64,000 nt of DNA, from positions 248,001 to 312,000 of the forward strand of contig NZ_JAGTUU010000003.1 in assembly GCF_018224955.1 (NCBI RefSeq). The letters run 5' to 3'. The first letter of the stretch is position 1. Every line of letters starts with the position of its first letter. The notes below the pieces were generated by a model, which was not told the DNA's origin, made no database searches, and worked only from the letters and a program-made list of their open reading frames with translations. Below, in pieces: positions 46,649-55,211 of this stretch. The position numbers and the translations under genes were made by a program. This DNA is from Thetidibacter halocola (GTDB lineage Bacteria; Pseudomonadota; Alphaproteobacteria; Rhodobacterales; Rhodobacteraceae).

Positions 46649-49123
46649 ATGAAACGGCATCTTGAGCGCGCGCGTCCGGCGATCCTTCTGGCGGCTCTTT
46701 GCGGAACGCTGCTCCTTTCGGGGTGCAAGAGCCCAGAGGAAAAAGCCGAGGGTTACTACCAGTCCGGCCTCGCCCTTCTTGCGGAGGGCGACGAAGAGCG
46801 CGCCCTGATCGAACTGCTCAATGTCTTCGACCAGGTCGAATTCCACAAGGAGGCCTTGCAGACCTACGCCGACATCATGATGAAGCGGGGCAGGGAGTCC
46901 GAGGCGCGCAGCTATTACCAGCGCCTGGTCGAACGGCACCCCGACATGATCGACGCGCGTTTCGCCCTGGCCCAGATCGCGATCAGGAGCGGCAATTGGC
47001 AAGAGGCCGAACGACAGAGGGATGCCTTGGCGGCGTTGCAGCCGGGCAACCCGAAGATCCGGGCCATCGGGCTCGTCCTGGAATATCGCGACGCCACGCT
47101 TGACGGTGAAGACGCCGCGCGCCAACGCATCGCCGCCGAGGCGGCGGCCGACCTTGCGGCGCTGCGTGTTGCGGACGAGACGGATGACTTTGGGCTGAAC
47201 CGGATCGTGATCGACCATCTGGCGACCGGGGACGACCCGCTGAGCGCCTTGCCAGAGATCGATGCGGCACTGGAACGCGACCCGGGCGGGCTGGAGCTCA
47301 ACATGCTCAAGGCCCGCATCCTTGCGACCGCGGGCGAGCGTGAGGCCACCGGGGTGCAACTCCGTCGCATGATAGAGCTGTTTCCCGAAAACCGCGCCAT
47401 CCAGCAGGCGCTCATCAGTTGGTTCCTCGCCCAGGAAGACGTCGCCGGCGCCGAGGCTTTCCTGCGGGGGCGGGCGGGTGCCGATACCGCCGACACCGGC
47501 GGTCACGTCGATGTCGTGCAGCTTCTGCTGGCCACCCGGGGGCGCGAGGCCGCCCGCGAAGAACTCGCGCGGCTCGTCGCAGCCAACACCGACACGGAAA
47601 ACGGCCGGTTCTATCGCGCGATGCTGGCGTCGATGGATTTCGAGGAAGGCCAGGTCGAGGCTGGTATCGCGGGTATGCGCGCCGCGCTCGACGGGGCCGC
47701 GCCGGGCGCGCGGACCTATGGCAATCAGGTCATCCTGGCAAGGATGCTCGTGCGTGGCGGTGACGACGCCGGCGCGCGGGCACTGGTGACACAGGTGCTC
47801 GAGGCCGATCCGGGCTACCTGCCAGCCCTCAAGTTGCGGGCAGAGTGGTTGATCGAGGCCGACAAGCCCGGCGAAGCGATCATCGTTCTGCGCACGGCGT
47901 TGAACCAGGCCCCCCGGGATGCAGAGACACTGACCCTGCTGGCCTTGGCGCACCAGCGCAACGGCGATACCGAACTCGTCGCAGACCGCCTTCGCCTCGC
48001 TGTCGAAGCGTCCAACGGGGCCCCTGCGGAATCGCTGCGATACGCACGGCACCTCATTGAAACCGGGCGCGCAAGACTGGCCGTGCCCGTACTTCAGGAT
48101 GTCCGTCTTCGAGCGCCGCAAGACCTCGAAACGCTGCTTCTCCTCGCCAATATCCATCTCGGTACGCAGTCCTGGATCGAGGCGCAGGATATCGTGGAGG
48201 CGATGCGCGGGATCGACACGGATATTGCAAGGGAGGCGGCCCTGACCCTGCAGGCGGCCATCCTGCAGGGCCAAAACCGCACCGAAGACAGTCTCGCCCT
48301 GCTTCAGGGCGAAGTGGGTGCGGCGGTTTCCGCGTCGGACCTGCAGGCCACGCGATCCGTGATGCTGATCGTCCAGACCCATATCCGCAACGGTGATGCC
48401 GAGGCGGCGCGGGCCTATCTTGACGGGATACTCGAGACCTCTCCGGACAATCCGAACCTGCAGTTGCTGGATGCCAACCTGCACGCGCTGATGGGCAGAC
48501 GGGACCTGGCCGAGGCCGGCTATCGCGCCTTGATCGACCGGTTGCCGCAGGACGAACTTCCTGTGCGCCTCCTGATGGGAATCCTCTCCGCCACCGGGCG
48601 TCAGGACGAGGCAAGCGTGGTGCTGTCTGACGCAATCGACCGGATGCCGAATTCCGTCACCCTGCTCGGGATCAAGGCAAACCACCTGGAGCGGGACCGG
48701 AACTATGCCGAAGCGATCACGATCTACGAGACGCTTTATGACCGCGATAACAGCAACATCATCGTCGTAAACAACCTCGCAAGCCTGCTGAGCGTCCACG
48801 GGGGAACCCCGGAGAGCCTTGATCGGGCCTACAACCTGGCGAAACGTCTGCGGGACACCGCGGTGCCGGCCTTTCAGGACACCTACGGGTGGATCGAATA
48901 TCTACGCGGGAACTACGAAACCGCGCTCGAGTATCTCGGTCCTGCTGCTGCGGAACTCGATACCGACCCCTTCGTGCAATACCATCTGGGGATGGTTTAC
49001 GCCAAACTGGGACGTGGCAGCGATGCCAAGGAGGCACTCAGCCGTGCGCTGGAACTGGCGGGCGAGAGCCTTTCCGCGGAATTGGCAGAGGCACAGAACA
49101 CCCTGGCCACGCTTTCGGACTGA
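46649..49123 (+). CDS. prsT: PEP-CTERM-system TPR lipoprotein (PrsT-like)
   Basis: 824 residues. A lipoprotein signal ends in LLLSGC with Cys26 as the lipid anchor. The rest is built from about 20 TPR-like helical pairs (for example EARSYYQRLVERHPDMIDARFALAQIAIRSGNWQEAE), matching the TPR lipoprotein that travels with exosortases. It lies 179 bp after xrtD on the same strand. It probably scaffolds export or attachment of sorted proteins; whether it faces the periplasm or the outer-membrane surface is not known. Confidence 0.88.
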   Translation: MKRHLERARPAILLAALCGTLLLSGCKSPEEKAEGYYQSGLALLAEGDEERALIELLNVFDQVEFHKEALQTYADIMMKRGRESEARSYYQRLVERHPDMIDARFALAQIAIRSGNWQEAERQRDALAALQPGNPKIRAIGLVLEYRDATLDGEDAARQRIAAEAAADLAALRVADETDDFGLNRIVIDHLATGDDPLSALPEIDAALERDPGGLELNMLKARILATAGEREATGVQLRRMIELFPENRAIQQALISWFLAQEDVAGAEAFLRGRAGADTADTGGHVDVVQLLLATRGREAAREELARLVAANTDTENGRFYRAMLASMDFEEGQVEAGIAGMRAALDGAAPGARTYGNQVILARMLVRGGDDAGARALVTQVLEADPGYLPALKLRAEWLIEADKPGEAIIVLRTALNQAPRDAETLTLLALAHQRNGDTELVADRLRLAVEASNGAPAESLRYARHLIETGRARLAVPVLQDVRLRAPQDLETLLLLANIHLGTQSWIEAQDIVEAMRGIDTDIAREAALTLQAAILQGQNRTEDSLALLQGEVGAAVSASDLQATRSVMLIVQTHIRNGDAEAARAYLDGILETSPDNPNLQLLDANLHALMGRRDLAEAGYRALIDRLPQDELPVRLLMGILSATGRQDEASVVLSDAIDRMPNSVTLLGIKANHLERDRNYAEAITIYETLYDRDNSNIIVVNNLASLLSVHGGTPESLDRAYNLAKRLRDTAVPAFQDTYGWIEYLRGNYETALEYLGPAAAELDTDPFVQYHLGMVYAKLGRGSDAKEALSRALELAGESLSAELAEAQNTLATLSD

Positions 49124-49722
49124 ATTCCGCAGCCTCCCTCGAGCGGAGTCGAAGGCGCGTCGGTACTTTCGAGGTGGCGTGATCGCGTTGACCCGTCTCC
49201 CATTGAGTCCGCGTTTGCAAAGCGGCTCTGTTCAGGGGTTGGTTCGCCTCTGACCGTTGGCGATACCCCAGCGGGTTCGCCCGTCGCGGTTCGAGTACGG
49301 GCGGTGATGGTCTGGGTCGTCGCGCCATGCCGCAATCATGCGGCAGGCATGACGCAGCGACGGGACCAAGTCTGCGTTGCGGCGCGGTGTTGTCGTGGAC
49401 CCGACCCCCGATAGGCGCAGGGGTTAGCACAATGCCGGCCTTGTTCCCCGAACGGGTCTTGTAGCGCTCGAACAATCCGCGGACCAAAGCATGCTTGCGG
49501 CAGAGCTTCCTGATGCCGTCCACGTCCGTGTTTGCCATCGCCGGGCCGTCCCGGTCGGTCGTCACAGGTGGCATCGCAGTCGAGGCCGCGTTGGATCCGC
49601 CGATGCCGTCCTGGGGTAACGCGCGCCAGACCTCACGCAGGGAGACGTCGCTGCATCGGAGGTGGCCCGGCGTCAGACCGATTTCGCCGATCACGGCATC
49701 CGGGCAGCGACCCACGCGGTGC
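49124..49722. other. 600-bp non-coding stretch with decayed transposase
   Basis: It separates prsT from the nuclease-fusion gene. The part at about 49170-49345 is an IS3-type remnant (separate entry). The remainder has no credible gene; frames lack ribosome-binding sites and family patterns. Confidence 0.5.
49172..49345 (-). pseudogene. 3' remnant of an IS3-family transposase
   Basis: On the minus strand from about 49339, one frame reads MIAAWRDDPDHHRPYSN, matching the IS3 OrfB end (IxAWRxDYNxxRPHSxLG). After a frame change another reads RSEANQPLNRAALQTRTQ, matching the typical ..NRANL tail. At least one frameshift and a truncated 5' part mean it is dead. No intact OrfA or terminal repeats were seen. 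Confidence 0.6.
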
Positions 49723-50901
49723 TCACCGTGGCGGCGGACCGGTGTCCTCTTCCTCGATCACGTCGAAATCGTCGTCCATCACTGCCCGCCGGGCAGGGGC
49801 GATCCTGGCCCCCTCGGCATGCAGGACGATCTCGGCCGCGGCACGCGCGTCCTCTCCGGCGTCATGATGCCTGAAGGACAGGCCCAGATGCGCCTTGAGC
49901 GAGGCCAGGCCATGACCGCCATTGCCCTTCAGTTCGGGCCAGGCACGGCGCGCGACGCCGACGCTGTCCTGCCACGTCCAGTCGGGTTCGTCGCAGCCGA
50001 TGGCGGCGCAGGCCGCGCGGACGGCGCTGCGGTCGAAGCCCGAGTGCTGGTAAACCGTCAGGCCGTCCAGCGCCGGCCGAAGCACGGGCAGGACCTCGGC
50101 GAAAGTTGGCGCGCCGGTCACGGTCTTCTGCGTGATCCCGTGGATGTGCGAGCAGGTCCAGTGATCCGTCCGGGGATCGACATGGGTCACCCAGGTCTCG
50201 ATGCTGGCGTCCGGGCGCACGCAGGCCACGCCGATCTGGCAGATGCTGCCGCGATCATTGTTCGCGGTCTCGACGTCCAGCGCGACAAAGCGAAACGGCC
50301 CTTCCGGAAAGGGCGGGAGTCCTGCCTTTGGCTGCGCCTCGGTGACGAATGGCCGGGTCACACCGGTCAGGAAACGCGCCTTCTGGCGTTCCAGGGCGGC
50401 ACGCTCGGCGGTGCCGAACCCGAGCCTGTCGATCACCAGGTCGACCAGGGCCGCGGGCTCGTCATAGGCGTCCATGCCGCGCCTGTTCCATGCGACGGCT
50501 TCCCTTGGCGCAAGGTCGATCACCGCGGCCTCCAGCGCGGCGATCGCGGCGTCGTCCGGCAGCGGCACCCAGACTGCGCGGCAGTACTCGGCGATGAAGG
50601 CGTTGCGCAGGGACTTGGCGATGTCTCCATCCGCCCTGGTCGCCGGGTCGTTCCGCAGCCGCCACATCCGGCCGGTGTTATACATGCGCGAGAAATAGTG
50701 GCTGGTGGTTTCCGAACCGTTCCGGTGCCGGTGATGGATGCGCTTGTGAAATGTCTCGTCGGCGGCGCTGGTCGAGCCGATGTACCGCAGATCGCCAAAG
50801 TGATCGACGAGGCCGTAGATGCCACGGCAATCCCCTGGGGCCTGGTCCGTTCGCTGCGGCTTGGCCGCCAGAAGCTGGTCGAGGATGGCCTGTGCAGTCA
50901 T
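49723..50901 (-). CDS. GIY-YIG nuclease fused to DEDDh 3'-5' exonuclease
   Basis: 392 residues from MTAQAILDQL. The N-terminal domain has Gly27-Ile-Tyr29 and RYIG at 39-42, Arg54, a Glu-rich helix (ALEAAVID) and the WNR end typical of GIY-YIG endonucleases. The C-terminal DnaQ-like exonuclease has Asp209/Glu211 (FVALDVETAN), Asp290 (HSGFDRSAV) and His346/Asp351 (HHDAGEDA), the full DEDDh set. The acidic tail is MDDDFDVIEEED. In better-known DnaQ/UvrC-like fusions the exonuclease comes first; here the order is reversed. It probably acts in repair or defence. There is no clear ribosome-binding site and it stands alone. Confidence 0.8.
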   Translation of the reverse strand: MTAQAILDQLLAAKPQRTDQAPGDCRGIYGLVDHFGDLRYIGSTSAADETFHKRIHHRHRNGSETTSHYFSRMYNTGRMWRLRNDPATRADGDIAKSLRNAFIAEYCRAVWVPLPDDAAIAALEAAVIDLAPREAVAWNRRGMDAYDEPAALVDLVIDRLGFGTAERAALERQKARFLTGVTRPFVTEAQPKAGLPPFPEGPFRFVALDVETANNDRGSICQIGVACVRPDASIETWVTHVDPRTDHWTCSHIHGITQKTVTGAPTFAEVLPVLRPALDGLTVYQHSGFDRSAVRAACAAIGCDEPDWTWQDSVGVARRAWPELKGNGGHGLASLKAHLGLSFRHHDAGEDARAAAEIVLHAEGARIAPARRAVMDDDFDVIEEEDTGPPPR

Positions 50902-51516
50902 GGGGATGCTCGTTGGGCAGAAGAAATTCAAAACGGCGAAAATCCTGATGTGTCTGGTCTCCAGTCGGGCCTCGTCGCGCCCGGACGCTATGCACGATCG
51001 GCAACCGGCCTGCACACCGAAATCCATCGTCACGGTGCCGCGTCTGCGCCAACGTCGCAGGTGCGGACACAGGCGAAAGAACCGGCTCGCCACGGCGTCG
51101 ACTCTCTACTGCCCTGACTGGCGTCACAAAGCAATGTCCGGAGAGGGGATTTCGATCCAACGACGGGGCGGCGAGAACGCCCGACCGGCTGCGCGCAGGC
51201 CCGGGACGCGAGGCAGGAGGCGACCGACATCCGGCCCGGCGGGGTCTTTCCGGGACGGGTCACCGCGTGGTCCGACCAGCCCGACAGGGGGCAACCCGCC
51301 TTCGCGGCAAGAACAAGGACAGGGCCGCTGCCAGCGTCGGTTCGGGGTCGGCCCGGTCCGGATCGCCGCCCCGATTCGGGACGGCGTCCATATCGACGTT
51401 GCATCGCGCGCCGAACGACACGTGACGCGCCCTGGAATGCCGGCCGACTTGCCGGGCCAGTCAGGCCTGCTGCCAGCGCAGCGGCATGGCGCGATCGGGG
51501 ATCGGCTGTCCCGGGC
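50902..51516. other. 615-bp stretch without a recognisable gene
   Basis: The nuclease-fusion frame stays open for 64 more codons (to 51093), but that part looks unlike protein. No RNA gene, repeat or terminator was identified. Confidence 0.4.
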
Positions 51517-52656
51517 TCAAGCGGCGACCAGCGACTTCTTCGGGTCGAAGAAAGGGCGTTCCACCACGGTCGCGACGGTCGGACCCGCAGGAAGGACGAC
51601 CTCGACCTGCATCCCGACATGCGCATGTTCGACCGCGACCATGGCCAGCGCGATGTTGCGCCCAAGCCGGGGCGAGTAGACGGCCGAGGTCACCTTGCCG
51701 ATTTCGGCGCCGTCGCGGTTGATCGGCCAGAAGGTCGTGTTCGGACCCTTCAGCGGCGCGGCTTCGATGACCAGCCCGACCTGCATCCGCGTCACGCCTT
51801 TGTCGCGGATGCGACGCAGCGCGGCCTTGCCGATGAACTCGGCCTCCATCTCGAGGTTCACCAGCCGGTCCAGCCCCAGTTCGTAAGGGTTGGTGTGGAT
51901 GTCGGCATCGGCGTGGTAGGACAACATCCCGCCCTCGATCCGGCGGATCGACGAGGTGTGACCCGGTTTCAGGCCGAATTCCATACCCGCGGCCATGATC
52001 CGTTCCCACAGGGCATCGCCCTTGCTGCCGTCGCGCAGGTAGATCTCGTAGCCCAGTTCGCTCGACCAGCCGGTGCGCGAGACGATCAACGGGATGCCGT
52101 CCAGTTCGAGTTCGCGCAGCCAGTAGTATTTCAGGCTGAGGATTTCGTCGCCGAAAAGCGCCTGCATGATCTGGCCGGACTTGGGCCCCTGGAGCTGCAG
52201 CGGAGACACGTCCGGTTCGCGGATCGCCACGTCCATCCCGGAATGCACCGCCACGCCCTGTGCCCAAAGCAGGATGTCGCTGTCGGCGAGCGAGATCCAG
52301 AAGTGGTTTTCGGCCAGCCGCAGCAGGATCGGGTCGTTCAGGATGCCGCCCTCGGCATTGGTGATCAGGATGTACTTGCACTGACCGACGGCCATTTTCG
52401 ACAGGTCGCGCGGCGTCAGCATCTGCACGAACCGCGCGGCGTCCGGCCCGGTGATCTCTACCTGCCGCTCGACGGCCACGTCGCACAGGATCGCGTCATT
52501 CACGAGGTTCCAGAAGTTCTGCTCGGGATCTCCGAAATCGCGCGGGATGTACATGTGATTGTAGACGGAAAACCCCCTGGCCCCCCAGCGCACCGTGGCG
52601 TCGAAATAGGGGGATTTCCGGATCTGCGTGCCAAAGCCGAATTCGTCTGCGTGCAT
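51517..52656 (-). CDS. DmdA-like tetrahydrofolate-dependent demethylase (GcvT family)
   Basis: 379 residues of the GcvT fold. Segments shared with DMSP demethylase are TVYNHM-like SVYNHMYIPRDF, VAVERQVEITGPDAARFVQMLTPRDL, EGGILNDPILLRLAENHFWIS, LADSDILLW and REPDVSPLQLQGPKSG. DmdA moves a methyl group from dimethylsulfoniopropionate to tetrahydrofolate. The match is strong enough for the family, but DMSP use is not proven because related clades act on other substrates. An Lrp/AsnC regulator gene precedes it on the same strand. Confidence 0.75.
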   Translation of the reverse strand: MHADEFGFGTQIRKSPYFDATVRWGARGFSVYNHMYIPRDFGDPEQNFWNLVNDAILCDVAVERQVEITGPDAARFVQMLTPRDLSKMAVGQCKYILITNAEGGILNDPILLRLAENHFWISLADSDILLWAQGVAVHSGMDVAIREPDVSPLQLQGPKSGQIMQALFGDEILSLKYYWLRELELDGIPLIVSRTGWSSELGYEIYLRDGSKGDALWERIMAAGMEFGLKPGHTSSIRRIEGGMLSYHADADIHTNPYELGLDRLVNLEMEAEFIGKAALRRIRDKGVTRMQVGLVIEAAPLKGPNTTFWPINRDGAEIGKVTSAVYSPRLGRNIALAMVAVEHAHVGMQVEVVLPAGPTVATVVERPFFDPKKSLVAA

Positions 52657-52795
52657 CGTGAGCGCCCTTGCTGAACGCCCGGGACGGTCACCCGGGACAC
52701 GGTGGAAGATGCGGCTATTTAGGGCCGGGACGGGCCGGGCTGTGGCCTGAAATGCGGGCCGGAGGCGGACTGTTCGGGCTGTTTTCGACCCGCGC

Positions 52796-53299
52796 TCAGG
52801 CCGTTTGGTCGCGCACGGTTGGTCCCGCCAGTTTCGCGATGTTGGGGCGCCCGGTCTTGACCACGCGGGTCGCGATGTAGGTCATGTAGCGATCCACCGA
52901 CAGCTCGGCGTCGAGCATGTCCTGCATCAGGGTCTGGAACCCCGCAAGCTTGGGGCAGATCGCCTTCATCACATAGTCCATGCCGCCGCCCGTGGCGACG
53001 CATTCGGTGATCTCGTCATGCCGTCTGACCCAGTCCTCGAAACGGTCGAAATCGGACTTTCGATGGCGGGTGAGCGACACGGTGACGATGACCTGCGTGA
53101 CATCGCAGAGCCTGTCGAGCGCGATATCCGCATGATAGCCGCGAATGTAGCCGGCCGCCTTCAACCGATCCAGCCGCGCCCAACAGGGCGTGGCCGAGAT
53201 GTTCACGATCTCGGACAACCGGGTCTTGCTCAGCGGTCCGTGCTGCTGCACTGCGCCGAGGATACGGATATCCGTCGCATCGAGACTGAGTTTCTTCAC
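52796..53299 (-). CDS. Lrp/AsnC family transcriptional regulator
   Basis: About 167 residues with a GTG start at 53299 (VKKLSLDATDIRILGAVQQHG); another GTG at 53347 would add 16 residues. A helix-turn-helix (LSKTRLSEIVNISATPCWARLDRLKAAG) is followed by the RAM ligand-binding domain (VTQVIVTVSLTRH, ECVATGGGMDYVMKAI). It lies 139 bp upstream of the DmdA-like gene and divergent from the methyltransferase, so it may control either. Confidence 0.88.
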   Translation of the reverse strand: MKKLSLDATDIRILGAVQQHGPLSKTRLSEIVNISATPCWARLDRLKAAGYIRGYHADIALDRLCDVTQVIVTVSLTRHRKSDFDRFEDWVRRHDEITECVATGGGMDYVMKAICPKLAGFQTLMQDMLDAELSVDRYMTYIATRVVKTGRPNIAKLAGPTVRDQTA

Positions 53300-53511
53300 C
53301 GGTTCTTGGCCTTCGATGTGTTGGAACGCATAACGGCTGCCAGCCACGGGACCGACACCGTCTTATGCCCCTTGGCGCCCGCCCCGTCGAGCGTTGCGTC
53401 GAGACGCCTCCGCGCCCGCTCGGCGCCCCTCGATACATTCTTTACCATATCTTATCGCCGCCATGGCTATGCCCGTCCGACGCGTTTCCTTAGAAAGAGG
53501 ACGAACGAACC

Positions 53512-54699
53512 ATGGCAAAAGACCATGCGCCCCAGTTCCATCAGGACCATTCGGACTTTCCCCAGATTGATCGGCAGGCGACGCTGCAGGCTGACCGCCT
53601 TGTCGAACTGGCCAGACTGCAACCGCTGACAGACGGCGGCCTGCGGACATCCGAACTGCTTTCCGAGGCCCTGGCCAACGCCCCTCACCACCACGACGCA
53701 CGGATCCTGCTGGAGCGCCTTCACCAGATGTTCGTTCCTCGATGGCACTTCCCCATGCTGGCGGACAAGGTCCGCAACCGGGCCTTTGCCGAGGCCATCG
53801 CGGCGAAGGTCGGACCCGGCGACATTGTCCTGGACATTGGCTGCGGGGCGGGCCTGACGGCGATGCTGGCGGCGCGCGCGGGTGCGAGGCATGTCTACAC
53901 CTGCGAACAGCAACCATTGATCGCGCGGGCCGCTGTCCGTGTCATCGAGGAAAACGGCCTGGGCGACCGGATCACGGTGATTCCGAAACCGTCACACGAA
54001 CTCGTCGTCGGCGTCGATCTTCCGGCACCGGCGGATGTCGTGATTTCCGAGATCGTCGATACCGTCCTGCTTGGCGAAGGCGCGCTGGCGACGCTTGTCC
54101 ACGCGATGCGCAGACTCGCGAGGCCCGATGCCCGTGCGATCCCCGAGCAGGGCAGGCTGATGGCCCAGCCTGTGGACAGCGACAAGCTGCTGGCCCTCTG
54201 GCGCCCAGGGCAGGCCGAGGGGTTCGATCTTGGCGCGTTTCACCATTTTGCCAGTGTCGCCCAGATCACGCCGAACGACTTGTCGGCCGTTGGCCTCAGG
54301 CCGCTGGGCCCGGCAACGGACCTGTTCCACTTCGATTTCATCAGGCCGGACATGAGGCCGGGGCGAACCACGCGGGATCTGGCCTGTTCCAGCGCCGGCA
54401 CCCTTCATGCCGTCTTTGTCTTCTTCGAGATGGACCTCGGGCCCGGCATCAGCCTGACGAACGACCTGTCCTCGGATGGTCATTGGGGGCGAACCGCGTT
54501 CCTGCTGGATCGTCCGATCTGCGCGGCGCCGGGAGACCTGCTGCGGTTAACGGCGCAGCATGACACGTCGCAACTCAGCCTGTCGGTGCAGGGATTCGCC
54601 TCCTGCACCGGTGATCCGGATCTTCCGTTCCTCTGGATGAGCCATGCGGCGTCCTCGTGCCCTCCCAGGCCGGATTGCCGTGCCGTTCTGACCGCTTGA
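53512..54699 (+). CDS. PRMT7-like SAM-dependent methyltransferase
   Basis: 395 residues. The SAM-binding motif I is IVLDIGCGAGLTAMLAARAGA (about 105-125), with the post-I acidic Glu132 in YTCEQQ. The double-E loop runs SEIVDTVLLGEGAL (Glu180 and Glu189), close to the form in eukaryotic PRMT7. A beta-barrel-like C-terminal part follows. This suggests an arginine or other N-methyltransferase, rare in bacteria. The Gln/His-rich N-terminus (DHAPQFHQDHSDFPQ) is not recognised. Substrate unknown. Confidence 0.75.
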   Translation: MAKDHAPQFHQDHSDFPQIDRQATLQADRLVELARLQPLTDGGLRTSELLSEALANAPHHHDARILLERLHQMFVPRWHFPMLADKVRNRAFAEAIAAKVGPGDIVLDIGCGAGLTAMLAARAGARHVYTCEQQPLIARAAVRVIEENGLGDRITVIPKPSHELVVGVDLPAPADVVISEIVDTVLLGEGALATLVHAMRRLARPDARAIPEQGRLMAQPVDSDKLLALWRPGQAEGFDLGAFHHFASVAQITPNDLSAVGLRPLGPATDLFHFDFIRPDMRPGRTTRDLACSSAGTLHAVFVFFEMDLGPGISLTNDLSSDGHWGRTAFLLDRPICAAPGDLLRLTAQHDTSQLSLSVQGFASCTGDPDLPFLWMSHAASSCPPRPDCRAVLTA

Positions 54700-55211
54700 G
54701 GCAAGGCTTGCGGCGCCCCCGTCGCCGAGGCCATCCGGTCCGGGATCGTCTGCCGCAACCGGTCCGGAACGGGGGGCCGGCCGGTGGGCAGCAGCGATGG
54801 CCCTGGCGTCATGGCTGCTTGCGACAGCCCTGCGGCACGGGACCGCCACACGGTCTCTTGCCCGCCGGGGGACGCTTGTGTCTTGGGTGTCTGCTGACAC
54901 ACCCCGTCATGCGACCGAACCCGCGGGGCTTGATCCCGTCGATCTGGAAGGCGCGCGGCGGCGTTGTCGAGGTCGCGGTTCGAATGCGCCCCGACCTGAC
55001 GGCAGGCCACGAGACAGGTGGAAGACCCGCCGCCCTCGGCCTCCGGGGCAAGACCGCGAATGCCGTCGCCCGTTGCGAAACGGCCGATCAGGCCATGGCC
55101 AGACGCGACCTGCGAGACACCTGCCCAACGGGGCGACGCCCCGTGGTCCCAATCTCATCTCTCTTGCGCGCGGCCGGGCTTGGGATCCTGCTGTTCGCGG
55201 CCGCGAAACCC
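54700..55211. other. 512-bp stretch without a recognisable gene
   Basis: It lies between the convergent methyltransferase and first RTX genes. Frames are open by virtue of GC content only. No hairpin with a T-run and no RNA gene were found. Confidence 0.4.

Noticed and set aside
51121-51200. tRNA-Ser-like 3' half (GGGGATTTCGATCC)
   Set aside because: No matching acceptor, D-arm or anticodon arm can be folded around it.
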